Source: an uncultured bacterium
Lineage (GTDB): Bacteria > Krumholzibacteriota > Krumholzibacteriia > LZORAL124-64-63
NCBI GenBank assembly: GCA_937910695.1
Contig: CALEMW010000192.1
Location: forward strand, 1 to 54,195
Length of the DNA: 54,195 nucleotides
Direction: 5' to 3'
This document shows positions 23,157 to 32,214 of the stretch, piece after piece; the first letter of the stretch is position 1; each line of letters starts with the position of its first letter. The position numbers and the translations under genes were made by a program. The notes beneath the pieces are model-generated. The model saw nothing but the letters and a program-made list of their open reading frames with translations, ran no database searches and was not told the origin of the DNA.

Positions 23157-25116
23157 ATGCTCTCATTCCCCCGATTGGAGCGGGTGTGTGTCTGTGCACT
23201 TGCGGTGATTTCGACATTCGTTTTCACTCCCCCCCTCATGGTCCCAGGATACGGTGAAGTACTGGAACCGATCCGGGAACACTGAACTGGACTACGCAAT
23301 CAACGATTATCCAACGAATGCCATCGCATTCGACAAGAACGGGGATGGCTACAAAGATCTCATCATCACGTTTCGGGATAAGAACACGCAAGGCGTAAAC
23401 GAAACGCTTTACTTCGAGTCGGTTGGCTACATGGATGCAGGTGTTCCGACATTCTATCCATACGACGTCTATGTCTGGGATATTCAGCCCGAAAACGGCA
23501 CCGCCGGCATCCTCTTAGCCGACTTCGACAACGACGGCATCCTCGACTTCTACGCTCCCAACCATGAAGGCCAACAACTCTACCATGGCACCAGCTCAGG
23601 CTTCGTCAAGGCCACCACGAGCCTGGGCCTCGACCCTGCTCTCGGCACGATCAACGGAGCCTGGGGCGACATCGATGGGGACTCGTTCCTCGACCTCTAT
23701 GTCCTGGACGGATCCCAGGAGAACGGCCTTTCCAACAGTCAGCATTTCTACCACAACATCCCGGACGGCACGGGCGGGCGCATGTTCGCCGACGAGACGA
23801 CGTCCCACGGCATTCCCCAGACGCAGAAGGCGATGTCCGTGTTATGGGCCGACTTCGATGGAGATCACGACGGTGATCTCGTGGTCATGCAGGGCCATGC
23901 TTCCTCGGTCGGCGAGGATCCCGGAGAACATAATCTCTATCTGAAGAACGTCGGCGGCGTCTTCGTGAACGTGACGACGACCATGTTCGGGTCGGGCTTC
24001 GACCTTGCCTGGAACCGCAATGGGCTGGGAGTCGTGATGGACGTCGATAACGACGCGGATCTCGATATCGCCTACCACCAGACGAACTGGGTCGGCTACT
24101 TCGCCAACGACGGCTCGGGCGTCTTGTCGCCGGCCTGGGAATCGAATATCACATCGGAAGAACCACGTGATCTCGAAATTCTCGACTATGATTTGGACGG
24201 TCGGATCGACCTCCTTCTTGCCCAGATCGTGAACTTTCCCCACACCCACCCGTACCTGTACGGCAATCGTGCCGGAGCTGTCGACTTCACATTCGTGAAC
24301 GAGACGGGTTCCGAATTGAACGAACTCGGAGGTCAGACAGACGGGATCCTCCCCTCCGACATGACGTTCGACGGCTTCACGGAGCTGTATTGCGGCAGAT
24401 ACGACTACGGAGACGGCCCCAACGACAATTACTTCTTCTACAAGGCCGCACCGGCCCAGAATCATGTCCAGGCCAACTGGATCGGCTTCGACATCCGCTG
24501 CGAGTCGGGCCAGGACAACTCCTACGGGATCGGCGCCACCGTGATCGTCAGCGCGGGCGATCATGTCCAAGCCCAGTTGATCAGCGGCGGCGGTTCGGGT
24601 TACGCCAGCCAGCCCGAGTTGACGAGGCTGTTCGGCCTGGGCGACTACGGCGGGCCGGTGGACGTGACGATCAAGTGGCCGTGTGGAGATCTTCAGCAGT
24701 ACTATGGCCTCGAGCCCAACCAATACCACGACATCCAGCTGGCGCCGAAGGTCGACGACTCGACGGTGTCGTTCCAGCTCGTCTACGACGTCCTGAACGA
24801 AGTCTGGCTCTGGAAATGGCAATGGGAAACAAGTTGGGTCGGCGATCAGTCGCTCGACGCCGTTACGCTCAGTCCGGCGCACCACCGTCCGACACTCTGT
24901 GTCGATGAAACGATCACCTATACGCCGAACACCCCCGGGGTCATTCACTCGACGTCGGCCACGACCCGCGGGACATACCAGCATATATTGATCAAGCCGC
25001 GGGACTGCGAAGCGATCTGCAAGTTCAATTACATCGTCAAGAGCGCGATCGGGACTTACACGAGCACGAGCACAGAGCGCAGTGCGACGATCTCGACCTG
25101 CCTGCAGGGCTCATGA
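23157..25116 (+). CDS. Secreted FG-GAP/VCBS and ASPIC/UnbV repeat protein, frame interrupted at a C7 tract
   Basis: AAGGAG 5 bases before the ATG at 23157 starts a clear signal peptide (RVCVCALAVISTFVFTPP). That frame ends at 23285, while the body reads on in the next frame from before 23254. Removing one C from the run of seven at 23229-23235 joins them as FTPPSWSQDTVKYWNRSGN, giving 652 residues. The body has Ca-binding FG-GAP/VCBS repeats (ADFDNDGILDF, GDIDGDSFLDLYV, ADFDGDHDGDLVV, DYDLDGRIDLLL) and an ASPIC/UnbV domain (GIGATVIVSAGDHVQAQL, LFGLGDYGGPVDVTIKWPCG). A Cys-containing C-terminal part of about 110 residues has no known tag. The break may be a sequencing error, a mutation or phase variation. 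Such proteins bind surfaces or sugars. Confidence 0.8.
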
Positions 25117-25127
25117 AGGAGGATGTC

Positions 25128-26009
25128 ATGACGAAGTCCATTCCGATTCTCGCTGCGACTCTCTGGCTCTTCCTGTCGCCCCAGATCACCATGGGCGCCG
25201 ATGGCGTCTTGGGCGTCGTCGGGTTGCCGGACGATGCCGGCTGCCCGGCTTTCGCCGTCTGGGTCCCATTGACGGAGGGACAGGCCACCGAGGGCGTGGC
25301 GTGGTACAACAACGACGGCGGGACGCCGTTCATGAACGTGTCTGCGGTGGCCGGCGAGATCACCGATCCCGAGGACGTGGCCGCGGCGACGCAGCTTTCG
25401 GAGCAGGTGTACGGCGTGACCGGCGGCTGGAGCGAGGCCTGGTTCACGCAGCCGGTCGGCTCGGAGACGGCGGGCCTCTACCTGATATTCGAGGTCGGCG
25501 CAGGAGATGGGTTCTCCCACGAGGGCGCCGGCGGCGGTGCCGGTCTCGGCTACGAGGAAGGCGACGGTGTGATCACAAGCTGGTTCACCGGCGACGGAGA
25601 GACCTGGCATGCCATGAAGGAGACGGCCAGGTTCGCGGTTCATCCCGTCATGTCCGCGGGTAAGAGCGGCGCTGTGCTGGTGCTCGGCAGGGTGACGGAA
25701 CAGAATGAAGCAACGGAAAACGCCTTGCCTGAGGCAACCCTATCCATCGAGGCCTACCCGAACCCGTTCAATCCTCGTGTGAGCCTGGCGTTCTCGCTGG
25801 AACGGACCGCAAACGTGTCGGTCAGCGCGTACGACTTGCGGGGGCGACTCGTTCGGCGGATCGTCTCCAGCGAAATGCCGGCGGGCGATCATGTGGTCGT
25901 ATGGGACGGCCAGAATGAAGCCGGCGCCGCGGTGCCGAGCGGAACGTATTATGTGCGGGTCGACGACGGACGGCGGTCCACCGCAAGCCGCGTCACGATG
26001 ATCAAGTAA
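25128..26009 (+). CDS. Secreted protein with FlgD-like C-terminal tail
   Basis: 293 residues from the ATG at 25128, with AAGGAGG 5 bases upstream; an ATG at 25113 is poorly placed. The signal peptide ends near QITMGA. Residues 25-185 form a compact unidentified domain rich in Gly and aromatics (GCPAFAVWVPLTEGQATEGV, GAGDGFSHEGAGGGAGLGYE). The last 85 residues are the FlgD/Ig-like tail: EAYPNPFNPRVSLAFSLERT, then AYDLRGRLVRRIV, VVWDGQNEAGAAVPSGTYYV and the end SRVTMIK. It lies 11 bases after the FG-GAP gene, so they are probably one operon. The role of the N-terminal domain is unknown. Confidence 0.78.
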   Translation: MTKSIPILAATLWLFLSPQITMGADGVLGVVGLPDDAGCPAFAVWVPLTEGQATEGVAWYNNDGGTPFMNVSAVAGEITDPEDVAAATQLSEQVYGVTGGWSEAWFTQPVGSETAGLYLIFEVGAGDGFSHEGAGGGAGLGYEEGDGVITSWFTGDGETWHAMKETARFAVHPVMSAGKSGAVLVLGRVTEQNEATENALPEATLSIEAYPNPFNPRVSLAFSLERTANVSVSAYDLRGRLVRRIVSSEMPAGDHVVVWDGQNEAGAAVPSGTYYVRVDDGRRSTASRVTMIK

Positions 26010-26033
26010 TCGATCTCGACGGATTTCATTCCC

Positions 26034-26056
26034 CGGGGGGGGCCGGGCTCCCCCCG
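26034..26056 (+). terminator. G/C-run hairpin between 26009 and 26074
   Basis: CGGGGGG (26034-26040) pairs with CCCCCCG (26050-26056) around a 9-base loop, 25 bases after the stop. No T-run follows. Like the hairpins after the two stalk-protein genes, it lies between co-directional secreted-protein genes. Confidence 0.45.
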
Positions 26057-26073
26057 TTCCCAGAGGGCGGACC

Positions 26074-27279
26074 ATGAAACGATCCTGCTTCGTGTCGAGC
26101 ATTCTGATATTGATCGTTACCGCCGCGACGGCGACGGCGCGGACATGGCATGTGGAGCGGGACGGTTCAGGGGATTTCTGGATCATCCAGCTCGCGGTGG
26201 ACGCGGCGGCGAGCGGGGACACGATCATGGTCGGGCCGGGATCGTATCCCGAGTCCTTCGGATGTGCTGAGCCCCAGGAGTTTTATCGAGCCTGTATTCA
26301 GCTCCGCCAGGAGGAGTTGACGATCATCGGAGCAGGTGTAGACAGTACCTTCATCGGTGTACCCGGAGAAGGATGGGACGGATGGGGAGGGCAGACGGAA
26401 AGGGTGGTAGGCGTCTTCGCCGACGACAACTGGGGCAATCAAAGATTGACGATACAAAACTTGACGGTTCGCAATTTGCGGGCCGGAATCCTGTCCTATA
26501 GGCTGGAGAAAACGATCCTCGTCGATTGTGTCTTCAATGGGAACCGAAACGGAGCCCTTATTTCAAATGGAGAATTCCTCGTTCGGAACACCTGGTTCGG
26601 AAACCAACCGAGCAATGGAACCCATTTCATAGCCTTATCGACCCCGAATTCCGTCATCCTGAACTGTGAGTTCTTCGATGATGATGATGTCGACCCATCG
26701 TCTGGACACATTTCAATTGGCTGGTCTCTCTCGTCTGTCGCCATCATGAACTCGACGTTCATTGGCGGTGTAGGAGGGGTGGTCGCCGGAGGCGATGTTC
26801 GTATCAATAACTGTTTATTCAGGGGGCTACAATATGGTGCCGTCGGAGTTGCTCCGCATTCATCACTTATAATCGAGCAATGTAGAGTCGAAGACACTGC
26901 GAGGGGAGTCAAGAGCATCGAATCCGGCAGCGATGTTACCATCACCGACACAATTTTCGAATCGATATCGGAAGCCACGCTTATCTTTTCGGGTCTCTCG
27001 AACTGCAGGATCACCGATTGCAACCTCGCCAAGGGAACTCGATATGTCGCAACCACGCCCCAAGGTCTGAAGCTCGACGACCCGCCGAACGTGGAGGCCC
27101 ACGTCGACATGCGCAACAACTGGTGGGGCACATCGGATCCCGATTCGATCCAGGCTTGGATCCACGACGCTGCTGATGATTCTACCGAGGTGGTTGTGTT
27201 CGACTGGTTCCCGTACCTCGATGCGCCGGTCGCGGACGAGAAGTCCACCATGAGCGACTTGAAACACATGTTCCGTTGA
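26074..27279 (+). CDS. Secreted right-handed beta-helix protein with short C-terminal tail motif
   Basis: 401 residues. A signal peptide (SCFVSSILILIVTAATATA) is followed by the pectin-lyase-like opening TWHVERDGSGDFWIIQLAVD and AASGDTIMVGPGSYPE, then many parallel beta-helix coils (ILVDCVFNGN, ILNCEFFDDDD, AIMNSTFIGG, INNCLFRGL). It closes with NNWWGTSDPDSIQAWI. No catalytic residues are evident. It lacks the FlgD-like tail and instead ends DEKSTMSDLKHMFR, closely matching the end of the protein at 1812-2354. The middle of the gene (about 26400-27050) is visibly more AT-rich than its neighbours, which may mark a different origin. An 8-bp inverted repeat spans the stop codon. Confidence 0.78.
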   Translation: MKRSCFVSSILILIVTAATATARTWHVERDGSGDFWIIQLAVDAAASGDTIMVGPGSYPESFGCAEPQEFYRACIQLRQEELTIIGAGVDSTFIGVPGEGWDGWGGQTERVVGVFADDNWGNQRLTIQNLTVRNLRAGILSYRLEKTILVDCVFNGNRNGALISNGEFLVRNTWFGNQPSNGTHFIALSTPNSVILNCEFFDDDDVDPSSGHISIGWSLSSVAIMNSTFIGGVGGVVAGGDVRINNCLFRGLQYGAVGVAPHSSLIIEQCRVEDTARGVKSIESGSDVTITDTIFESISEATLIFSGLSNCRITDCNLAKGTRYVATTPQGLKLDDPPNVEAHVDMRNNWWGTSDPDSIQAWIHDAADDSTEVVVFDWFPYLDAPVADEKSTMSDLKHMFR

Positions 27280-27298
27280 ACGGCACGGCGGGAACATG
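27267..27298 (+). terminator. Inverted repeat spanning the stop codon
   Basis: CATGTTCC (27267-27274) and GGAACATG (27291-27298) form a perfect 8-bp arm pair with a 16-base loop, covering the end of the beta-helix gene. There is no T-run; the terminator role is tentative. Confidence 0.3.
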
Positions 27299-27335
27299 CT
27301 GTCGATCCGTGGCCGATCCGGCGCTCCGATGGTCC

Positions 27336-27364
27336 TTGATCTCCCCGCCTCCATCCTGCACAAT
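27336..27364 (+). promoter_or_regulatory. Possible promoter for the Asp-box propeller gene
   Basis: TTGATC (27336-27341), a 17-base spacer and CACAAT (27359-27364), about 200 bases upstream of the start at 27572. Both boxes match the consensus at four of six positions. The rest of 27280-27571 shows no gene; the frame is open from 27296 but only the part from 27572 looks like protein. Confidence 0.35.
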
Positions 27365-27571
27365 ACTTCCCGGGTGGTTTCCGGAGGTCCCGTTCACGAA
27401 GGAGCAACTCGTTCCATGACGAGCCGACCTCGCCGTACCCCCCAGCCGATCCGCTCTGACTTCGGCCTCGATCGCAACGTGCCCACCTCGGGCGCACTTC
27501 ATTTCATTCATCCCAAGACCGATCCGGCGACACCCCCTACGCTGCGCCGTTCCGTCACCCGGAGGCCCTCC

Positions 27572-30500
27572 ATGCGACGACTGCTCTGGATCCTCGCCGC
27601 CCTGTCCCTTCTGGCCGCACCCGTGTCGGCCTTCGCGAAGGATAAGGACAAGGACAAGGAAGAGGACAAGAACCCCATCAACTCCGGCAACTTCGGAGCC
27701 CTCAAGTGGCGCCTCGTCGGCCCGGCTGTGACCAGCGGCCGCATCGCCGACTTCGCCGTGAACCCCGCCGACCACGCCGAGTACTACGTGGCCGTGTGCT
27801 CCGGCGGCGTCTGGAAGACCGTCAATGCCGGCACGACCTACGATCCGGTCTTCGACGGCCAGACCTCGTACTCCATCGGCTGTGTGACCATGGACCCCCG
27901 CGACAGCGACGTCGTCTGGGTCGGCACCGGCGAAAACAACTCCCAGCGCTCGGTCTCCTACGGCGACGGCGTCTACAAGACCGTCGACGGCGGCAAGAGC
28001 TGGAAGAAGATGGGGCTCGAGAACAGCGAGCACATCGGCATGATCGTCGTCGACCCCCGCGACTCCGACGTCGTGTACGTGGCGGCCCAGGGCCCGCTGT
28101 GGAACGCCGGCGGCGACCGCGGCCTCTACAAGAGCACCGACGGCGGCGCCACCTGGGAGCGCGTCCTGCACATCAGCGACGACACCGGCGTCAGCGAGGT
28201 CCACCTCGACCCCCGCGACCCCGACGTCCTCTACGCCGTGTCCTACCAGCGTCGACGCCATGTCTGGGTGTTGCTCAACGGCGGCCCCGAGAGCGGCGTG
28301 CACAAGTCGACCGACGGCGGCAAGACCTGGCGCGAGATCAACAAGGGCCTGCCCGGCGTCGACAAGGGGCGCATCGGCATGGATGTTGCGCCCAGCGACC
28401 CCGACCGCCTGTACGCCATCGTCGAGGCGGCCCAGGGCAAGGGCGGCTTCTTCCGCTCCGACGACATGGGCGAGACCTGGAACAAGGCCAGCGATTACGT
28501 TTCGGGCAGCCCCCAGTATTATCAGGAGATCACGGTCGACCCCGTGAACCCCGACAGGATCTGGTCGGCGAGCACCTTCCTCGCCAAGAGCGACGACGGC
28601 GGCGCCACCTGGTCCAATGCCTCGACCCGGTCGAAGCACGTGGACGACCACGCCGTCTGGATCGACCCCGGCAAGACCGACCACCTGCTGGTGGGCTGCG
28701 ACGGCGGCATCTACGAGACCTGGGACGACGCCGAAAATTGGGAATTCAAGCCCAACCTGCCGGTCACCCAGTTCTACAAGGTGCACGTGGACTACGACGC
28801 GCCCTTCTACACCGTCTACGGCGGCACCCAGGACAACAACTCCCTGGGCACGAAGGTGCGCAACACCACCAACCACGGCATCCGCAACAGCGACTGGTAC
28901 ATCACCGTGGGGGGCGACGGCTACGAGACCCAGGTCGATCCCACCGACCCCGACATCGTCTACAGCCAGTGGCAGTACGGCGGGCTGGTGCGCTACGACC
29001 GCAAGACCGGCGAGACCATCGACATCCAGCCGCAGCCGAAGTGGGGCGACCCCGCCTACCGCTTCAACTGGAACACGCCCCTACTGATCAGCCCCCACGA
29101 CCCCCACCGCCTCTACTACGGCGGCCAGATCCTCGTCCAGAGCGACGACATGGGGATGTCCTGGCGCGAAATCAGCGGCGATCTGTCCCGCAACCTCGAC
29201 CGCAACAAGCTCGAGGTCATGGGCAAGCTGTGGAGCGTCGACGCGGTGGCCAAGAACACCAGCACCTCGTTCTACGGGGCGCTCATCGCCATCGACGAAT
29301 CGGTGCTCCGTGAAGGCCTGATCTACACCGGCACCGACGACGGCGTCTTCGCCTGCACCAAGGACGGCGGCGCCACATGGACCCGCACCGAGACCTTCAA
29401 GGGCGTGCCCGAGATGAGCTACATCGGCGACGTGACCGCCGACCGCTTCGTCGAGGGACGCGTCTACGCCTGCTTCGACAACCACAAGAAGGGCGACTAC
29501 AAGCCCTACGTCATGCGCTCCGACGACCACGGCAAGTCCTGGCAGAGCATCGCCGGCGACCTGCCCGAACGCGGCAACGCCCACGTGATCAAGCAGGACC
29601 ACATCAACCCGGACCTGCTGTTCTGCGGCACCGAGTTCGGCGCGTTCTTCACCCTCGACGGCGGCAAGCGCTGGGTGAAGCTGGGCGCAGGCCTACCGCC
29701 CATAGCCGTGCGAGACCTGGATATCCAGCGTCGTGAGAACGACTTGGCCGTGGGCACCTTCGGCCGCGGCATCTACATCCTCGACGACTACACGCCCCTG
29801 CGCCGCGCCACCGCGGCGATGTTCGAGAACGAGAAGGCCGTCATGTTCCCGGTCAAGGACGCCTGGATGTTCCACGAGAGCAGCCCCTTCGGCGGCCGCA
29901 AGAAGGGCAGTCAGGGCGACAGCTTCTACGTGGCCGACAACCCGCCGGTGGGCGCCGTGTTCACCTTCTGGATGAAGGAGGGCTTCGAGAGCCGCACGGA
30001 CAAGCGCCGGGCCGCAGAGAAGAAGAAGTTCGAGGCCGCCGAGCCGGTGTACTACCCGAGCTGGGACGAGCTGCGCGCCGAGGATCGCGAGCACGAGCCC
30101 GCCGTGGTGTTCATGGTGCGCGACGAGTCCGGCCGCATCGTGCGCCGCATCGCCGGTCCCAACGCCTCGGGCATGCACCGCGTGGTGTGGGACATGTGCG
30201 ACGCCACCCTGCGTCCCGCCGGCACGACCCCGAGCGACGACGGCGGACCGATGGCGCCTCCGGGCACCTACAGCGTCCAGGCCTACTCGGTCATCGACGG
30301 CGAGGTCGCCGCGCTGACCGACGCGCAGAGCTTCGAGCTGAAGCCGCTCTACTCGACCAGGCTGACAGCGACCGACCGCGGCGAGCTCGCCGCCTTCCAT
30401 CGCGCCACCGCCGAACTGCAGCGCGCCGTGTCGGGCACCGGAAGAGTTGTCAATGAGACGCAAGAGCGGCTTGACCATCTGCGCGCCGCGTTGTTCAATA

Positions 30501-30850
30501 CCACCGAAGCGGATCCCGTCCAGCTTGCGAAGTTGAACGAACTCGAGACTCGCTTGAAGGACATCGTGTTGGTCCTCCACGGCGACAACACGATCGCTCG
30601 ACGCAGCGAGCCGACACCGCCGTCTCTCAGTTCCCGCCTCGGTTCCGTGGCGTGGGGCGGCTGGGACACGGCGCAGGGACCCACCGGCACCCACCGCGAA
30701 ACCTATCGCCTGGTGTCGGAACAGTTCCCGCCTCTGCTGAAGCAGCTGCGTGAACTGGTGGAAACGGATCTGGTGGAATTCGAAAACGGGTTGGAGGCCA
30801 TGGGTGCGCCGTGGACGCCGGGACGGATCCCGGTGTGGAAGGCTGAGTAG
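27572..30850 (+). CDS. Secreted VPS10/sortilin-like Asp-box (BNR) beta-propeller protein
   Basis: 1092 residues from the ATG at 27572 (GGAGG 6 bases upstream), where a signal peptide (LLWILAALSLLAAPVSAFA) begins. A charged KDKDKDKEEDK linker follows. Residues 40-750 carry many Asp-box turns of the form S-x-D-x-G-x-T/S-W: KTVDGGKSWKKM, KSTDGGATWERV, KSTDGGKTWREI, RSDDMGETWNKA, CTKDGGATWTRT, RSDDHGKSWQSI. This indicates a ten-bladed sortilin-like double propeller. The last 300 residues include a beta domain (VVFMVRDESGRIVRRIAGPN, resembling a FlgD-like Ig fold) and a helical end. Similar proteins are often annotated as glycosyl hydrolases but usually lack proven activity. A strong terminator follows. 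Confidence 0.85.
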   Translation: MRRLLWILAALSLLAAPVSAFAKDKDKDKEEDKNPINSGNFGALKWRLVGPAVTSGRIADFAVNPADHAEYYVAVCSGGVWKTVNAGTTYDPVFDGQTSYSIGCVTMDPRDSDVVWVGTGENNSQRSVSYGDGVYKTVDGGKSWKKMGLENSEHIGMIVVDPRDSDVVYVAAQGPLWNAGGDRGLYKSTDGGATWERVLHISDDTGVSEVHLDPRDPDVLYAVSYQRRRHVWVLLNGGPESGVHKSTDGGKTWREINKGLPGVDKGRIGMDVAPSDPDRLYAIVEAAQGKGGFFRSDDMGETWNKASDYVSGSPQYYQEITVDPVNPDRIWSASTFLAKSDDGGATWSNASTRSKHVDDHAVWIDPGKTDHLLVGCDGGIYETWDDAENWEFKPNLPVTQFYKVHVDYDAPFYTVYGGTQDNNSLGTKVRNTTNHGIRNSDWYITVGGDGYETQVDPTDPDIVYSQWQYGGLVRYDRKTGETIDIQPQPKWGDPAYRFNWNTPLLISPHDPHRLYYGGQILVQSDDMGMSWREISGDLSRNLDRNKLEVMGKLWSVDAVAKNTSTSFYGALIAIDESVLREGLIYTGTDDGVFACTKDGGATWTRTETFKGVPEMSYIGDVTADRFVEGRVYACFDNHKKGDYKPYVMRSDDHGKSWQSIAGDLPERGNAHVIKQDHINPDLLFCGTEFGAFFTLDGGKRWVKLGAGLPPIAVRDLDIQRRENDLAVGTFGRGIYILDDYTPLRRATAAMFENEKAVMFPVKDAWMFHESSPFGGRKKGSQGDSFYVADNPPVGAVFTFWMKEGFESRTDKRRAAEKKKFEAAEPVYYPSWDELRAEDREHEPAVVFMVRDESGRIVRRIAGPNASGMHRVVWDMCDATLRPAGTTPSDDGGPMAPPGTYSVQAYSVIDGEVAALTDAQSFELKPLYSTRLTATDRGELAAFHRATAELQRAVSGTGRVVNETQERLDHLRAALFNTTEADPVQLAKLNELETRLKDIVLVLHGDNTIARRSEPTPPSLSSRLGSVAWGGWDTAQGPTGTHRETYRLVSEQFPPLLKQLRELVETDLVEFENGLEAMGAPWTPGRIPVWKAE

Positions 30851-30863
30851 CCATCCCTTCCCC

Positions 30864-30905
30864 GCCCCGCTGCCGACAAGGACGTCGGCAGCGGGGCTCT
30901 TTTTA
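30864..30905 (+). terminator. Rho-independent terminator
   Basis: A perfect 14-bp stem GCCCCGCTGCCGAC (30864-30877) with GTCGGCAGCGGGGC (30884-30897), a 6-base loop, then TCTTTTTA. It ends the Asp-box propeller gene. Confidence 0.92.
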
Positions 30906-30931
30906 TGTCCTGCAACCTGCTGAAATACAGG

Positions 30932-31432
30932 CTACTTGGCGGTTGCAAGGGGGGGGAGGGCGTCGCCGTCCCTCACGAAGTCCAACGATACCGAGTTCAC
31001 GCAGTGGCGCGTGTTCTTGTCGGTGAAGCCTTCACCCGTGAACACGTGGCCGAGGTGGCCGTCGCAGTTGGCGCAGAGGATTTCGGTGCGGCGACCGTCG
31101 CGGTCGGTCTTCTTGGTGACGGCACCCTCGATCTCGTCGTCGAAGCTCGGCCAGCCGCAACCCGAGTGGAACTTGGACGACGCGTGGTACAGCGCCGCAT
31201 TGCAGCGGCGGCAGATGTAGGTGCCCTGCTCGAAGAAGTTCTCGAAGCGTCCGGTGCCGGGACGCTCGGTACCCTTGTTCAGGATCACCGATTTTTCCAT
31301 TTCGTCGAGCTCGTTGTATTTCACGGGTGTCTCCTCCGTCTTCTTCTGCTCGGTCTTCTTCTCGACGGTGTGCCCGGCCAGGGCGGTCGCGGCGATCAGT
31401 GCGGCGGCGATGATCATCAGTATGCGGCGCAT
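30932..31432 (-). CDS. msrB: Peptide-methionine (R)-S-oxide reductase, exported
   Basis: 166 residues. MsrB reduces methionine-R-sulfoxide in oxidised proteins. Seen: zinc-binding CXXC pairs at Cys74/77 (YICRRC) and Cys120/123 (CANC), the fold motif SGCGWPSF near 90-97, GHLGHVF near 125, and the catalytic Cys144 in [12 protein letters not shown]. An N-terminal hydrophobic signal ([16 protein letters not shown]) and a charged linker precede the domain, so this copy acts in the periplasm, repairing envelope proteins. GGAGGA lies 8 bases before the ATG. It converges on the propeller gene across the terminator. Confidence 0.93.
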   Translation of the reverse strand: MRRILMIIAAALIAATALAGHTVEKKTEQKKTEETPVKYNELDEMEKSVILNKGTERPGTGRFENFFEQGTYICRRCNAALYHASSKFHSGCGWPSFDDEIEGAVTKKTDRDGRRTEILCANCDGHLGHVFTGEGFTDKNTRHCVNSVSLDFVRDGDALPPLATAK

Positions 31433-31493
31433 GTCGTATTCCTCCGGTTTCTCACAAGATCAACCCGCTTGCGGATCATCGCCAGGGGCGGAC

Positions 31494-31994
31494 CTATTTG
31501 ATGACGCCGTCCGCTCCGGTCAGTCGACGCAGGATGCCGAGCTGTCCGACATGATAGGACTCATGGAAACTGAGCCCGGCGAACAGGGAGCCCAGTGTCT
31601 CCTCGGGATTGTTCGAGGGGCTGAACGGCGCCGGTTCTGTTAGAGCCTCGGGAGTGAGTGACGCGAGCCCGCTGATGATGACATCCTGGGAACGTCGGAA
31701 TGCTTCGAGCAACGTTGGGGAGTCGAGGCTGCCTTCCCGATCGGTCAACGCCGGCGTGCCGCGTCGGTACCGCTTCTCCAGGTCGCGGTCGATCACGGGC
31801 TCTCGTCCCAGCATCGCCAGCATGCCGTTCCGCGAACTCACGATGTGCCCGAGTACCCAGTTCAGGCAGTTGCCGCCCGGATCCGGAGCGAAGAAGTAAT
31901 CGTCTTCGGGAATGCCCTCGAGAGTGGCGTTGACCACGTTGAACGTGTAGCGGAATTGGATGGCCAGGGTTTCGGTCAGGCTGATCGGGGTCAT
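31494..31994 (-). CDS. DinB family protein
   Basis: 166 residues forming the four-helix DinB/YfiT-like bundle. Putative metal ligands are the His in NWVLGHIVSSRNGML (about 50) and two His in LSFHESYHVGQLGILRR (about 142-146), the usual three-His pattern. Members are metal-dependent, often thiol-transferases or of unknown activity; this one has no further hint. GGGAGGA precedes the ATG. It is upstream of msrB on the same strand (61-base gap), so the two could share a transcript and a stress role. Confidence 0.85.
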   Translation of the reverse strand: MTPISLTETLAIQFRYTFNVVNATLEGIPEDDYFFAPDPGGNCLNWVLGHIVSSRNGMLAMLGREPVIDRDLEKRYRRGTPALTDREGSLDSPTLLEAFRRSQDVIISGLASLTPEALTEPAPFSPSNNPEETLGSLFAGLSFHESYHVGQLGILRRLTGADGVIK

Positions 31995-32115
31995 CGTTGG
32001 GTCCTCCCTGGTCTGTGGGGAGCGAGGCCAATGAACGGGTTCGAATGAATATCAGGGCAGGATAACGTAGGACGGGTCAGGTGGCGAGTCATCCGGTTTC
32101 ACTTCTTCGAAGATC

Positions 32116-32144
32116 TTGATTTGTGCGCAATCATTCTTCATAAT
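32116..32144 (+). promoter_or_regulatory. Sigma70-type promoter for the cysteine-synthase-like gene
   Basis: TTGATT (32116-32121), a 17-base spacer and CATAAT (32139-32144). The predicted start near 32151 gives a leader of about 64 bases before the GTG at 32215. Confidence 0.6.
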
Positions 32145-32214
32145 ACCCACCATAACGTTGGGCGTTCGCTGCGCAGGATAAATACAGGTGTTTTTGCCCT
32201 GGAGGCACTTGATC

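Noticed and set aside
27296-27571. N-terminal extension of the Asp-box propeller protein
   Set aside because: The frame is open but the true signal peptide and SD lie at 27572.
27182-28876. A 564-codon minus-strand frame opposite the Asp-box propeller gene
   Set aside because: The repeats seen are reverse images of the Asp-box turns; there is no start site or fold.
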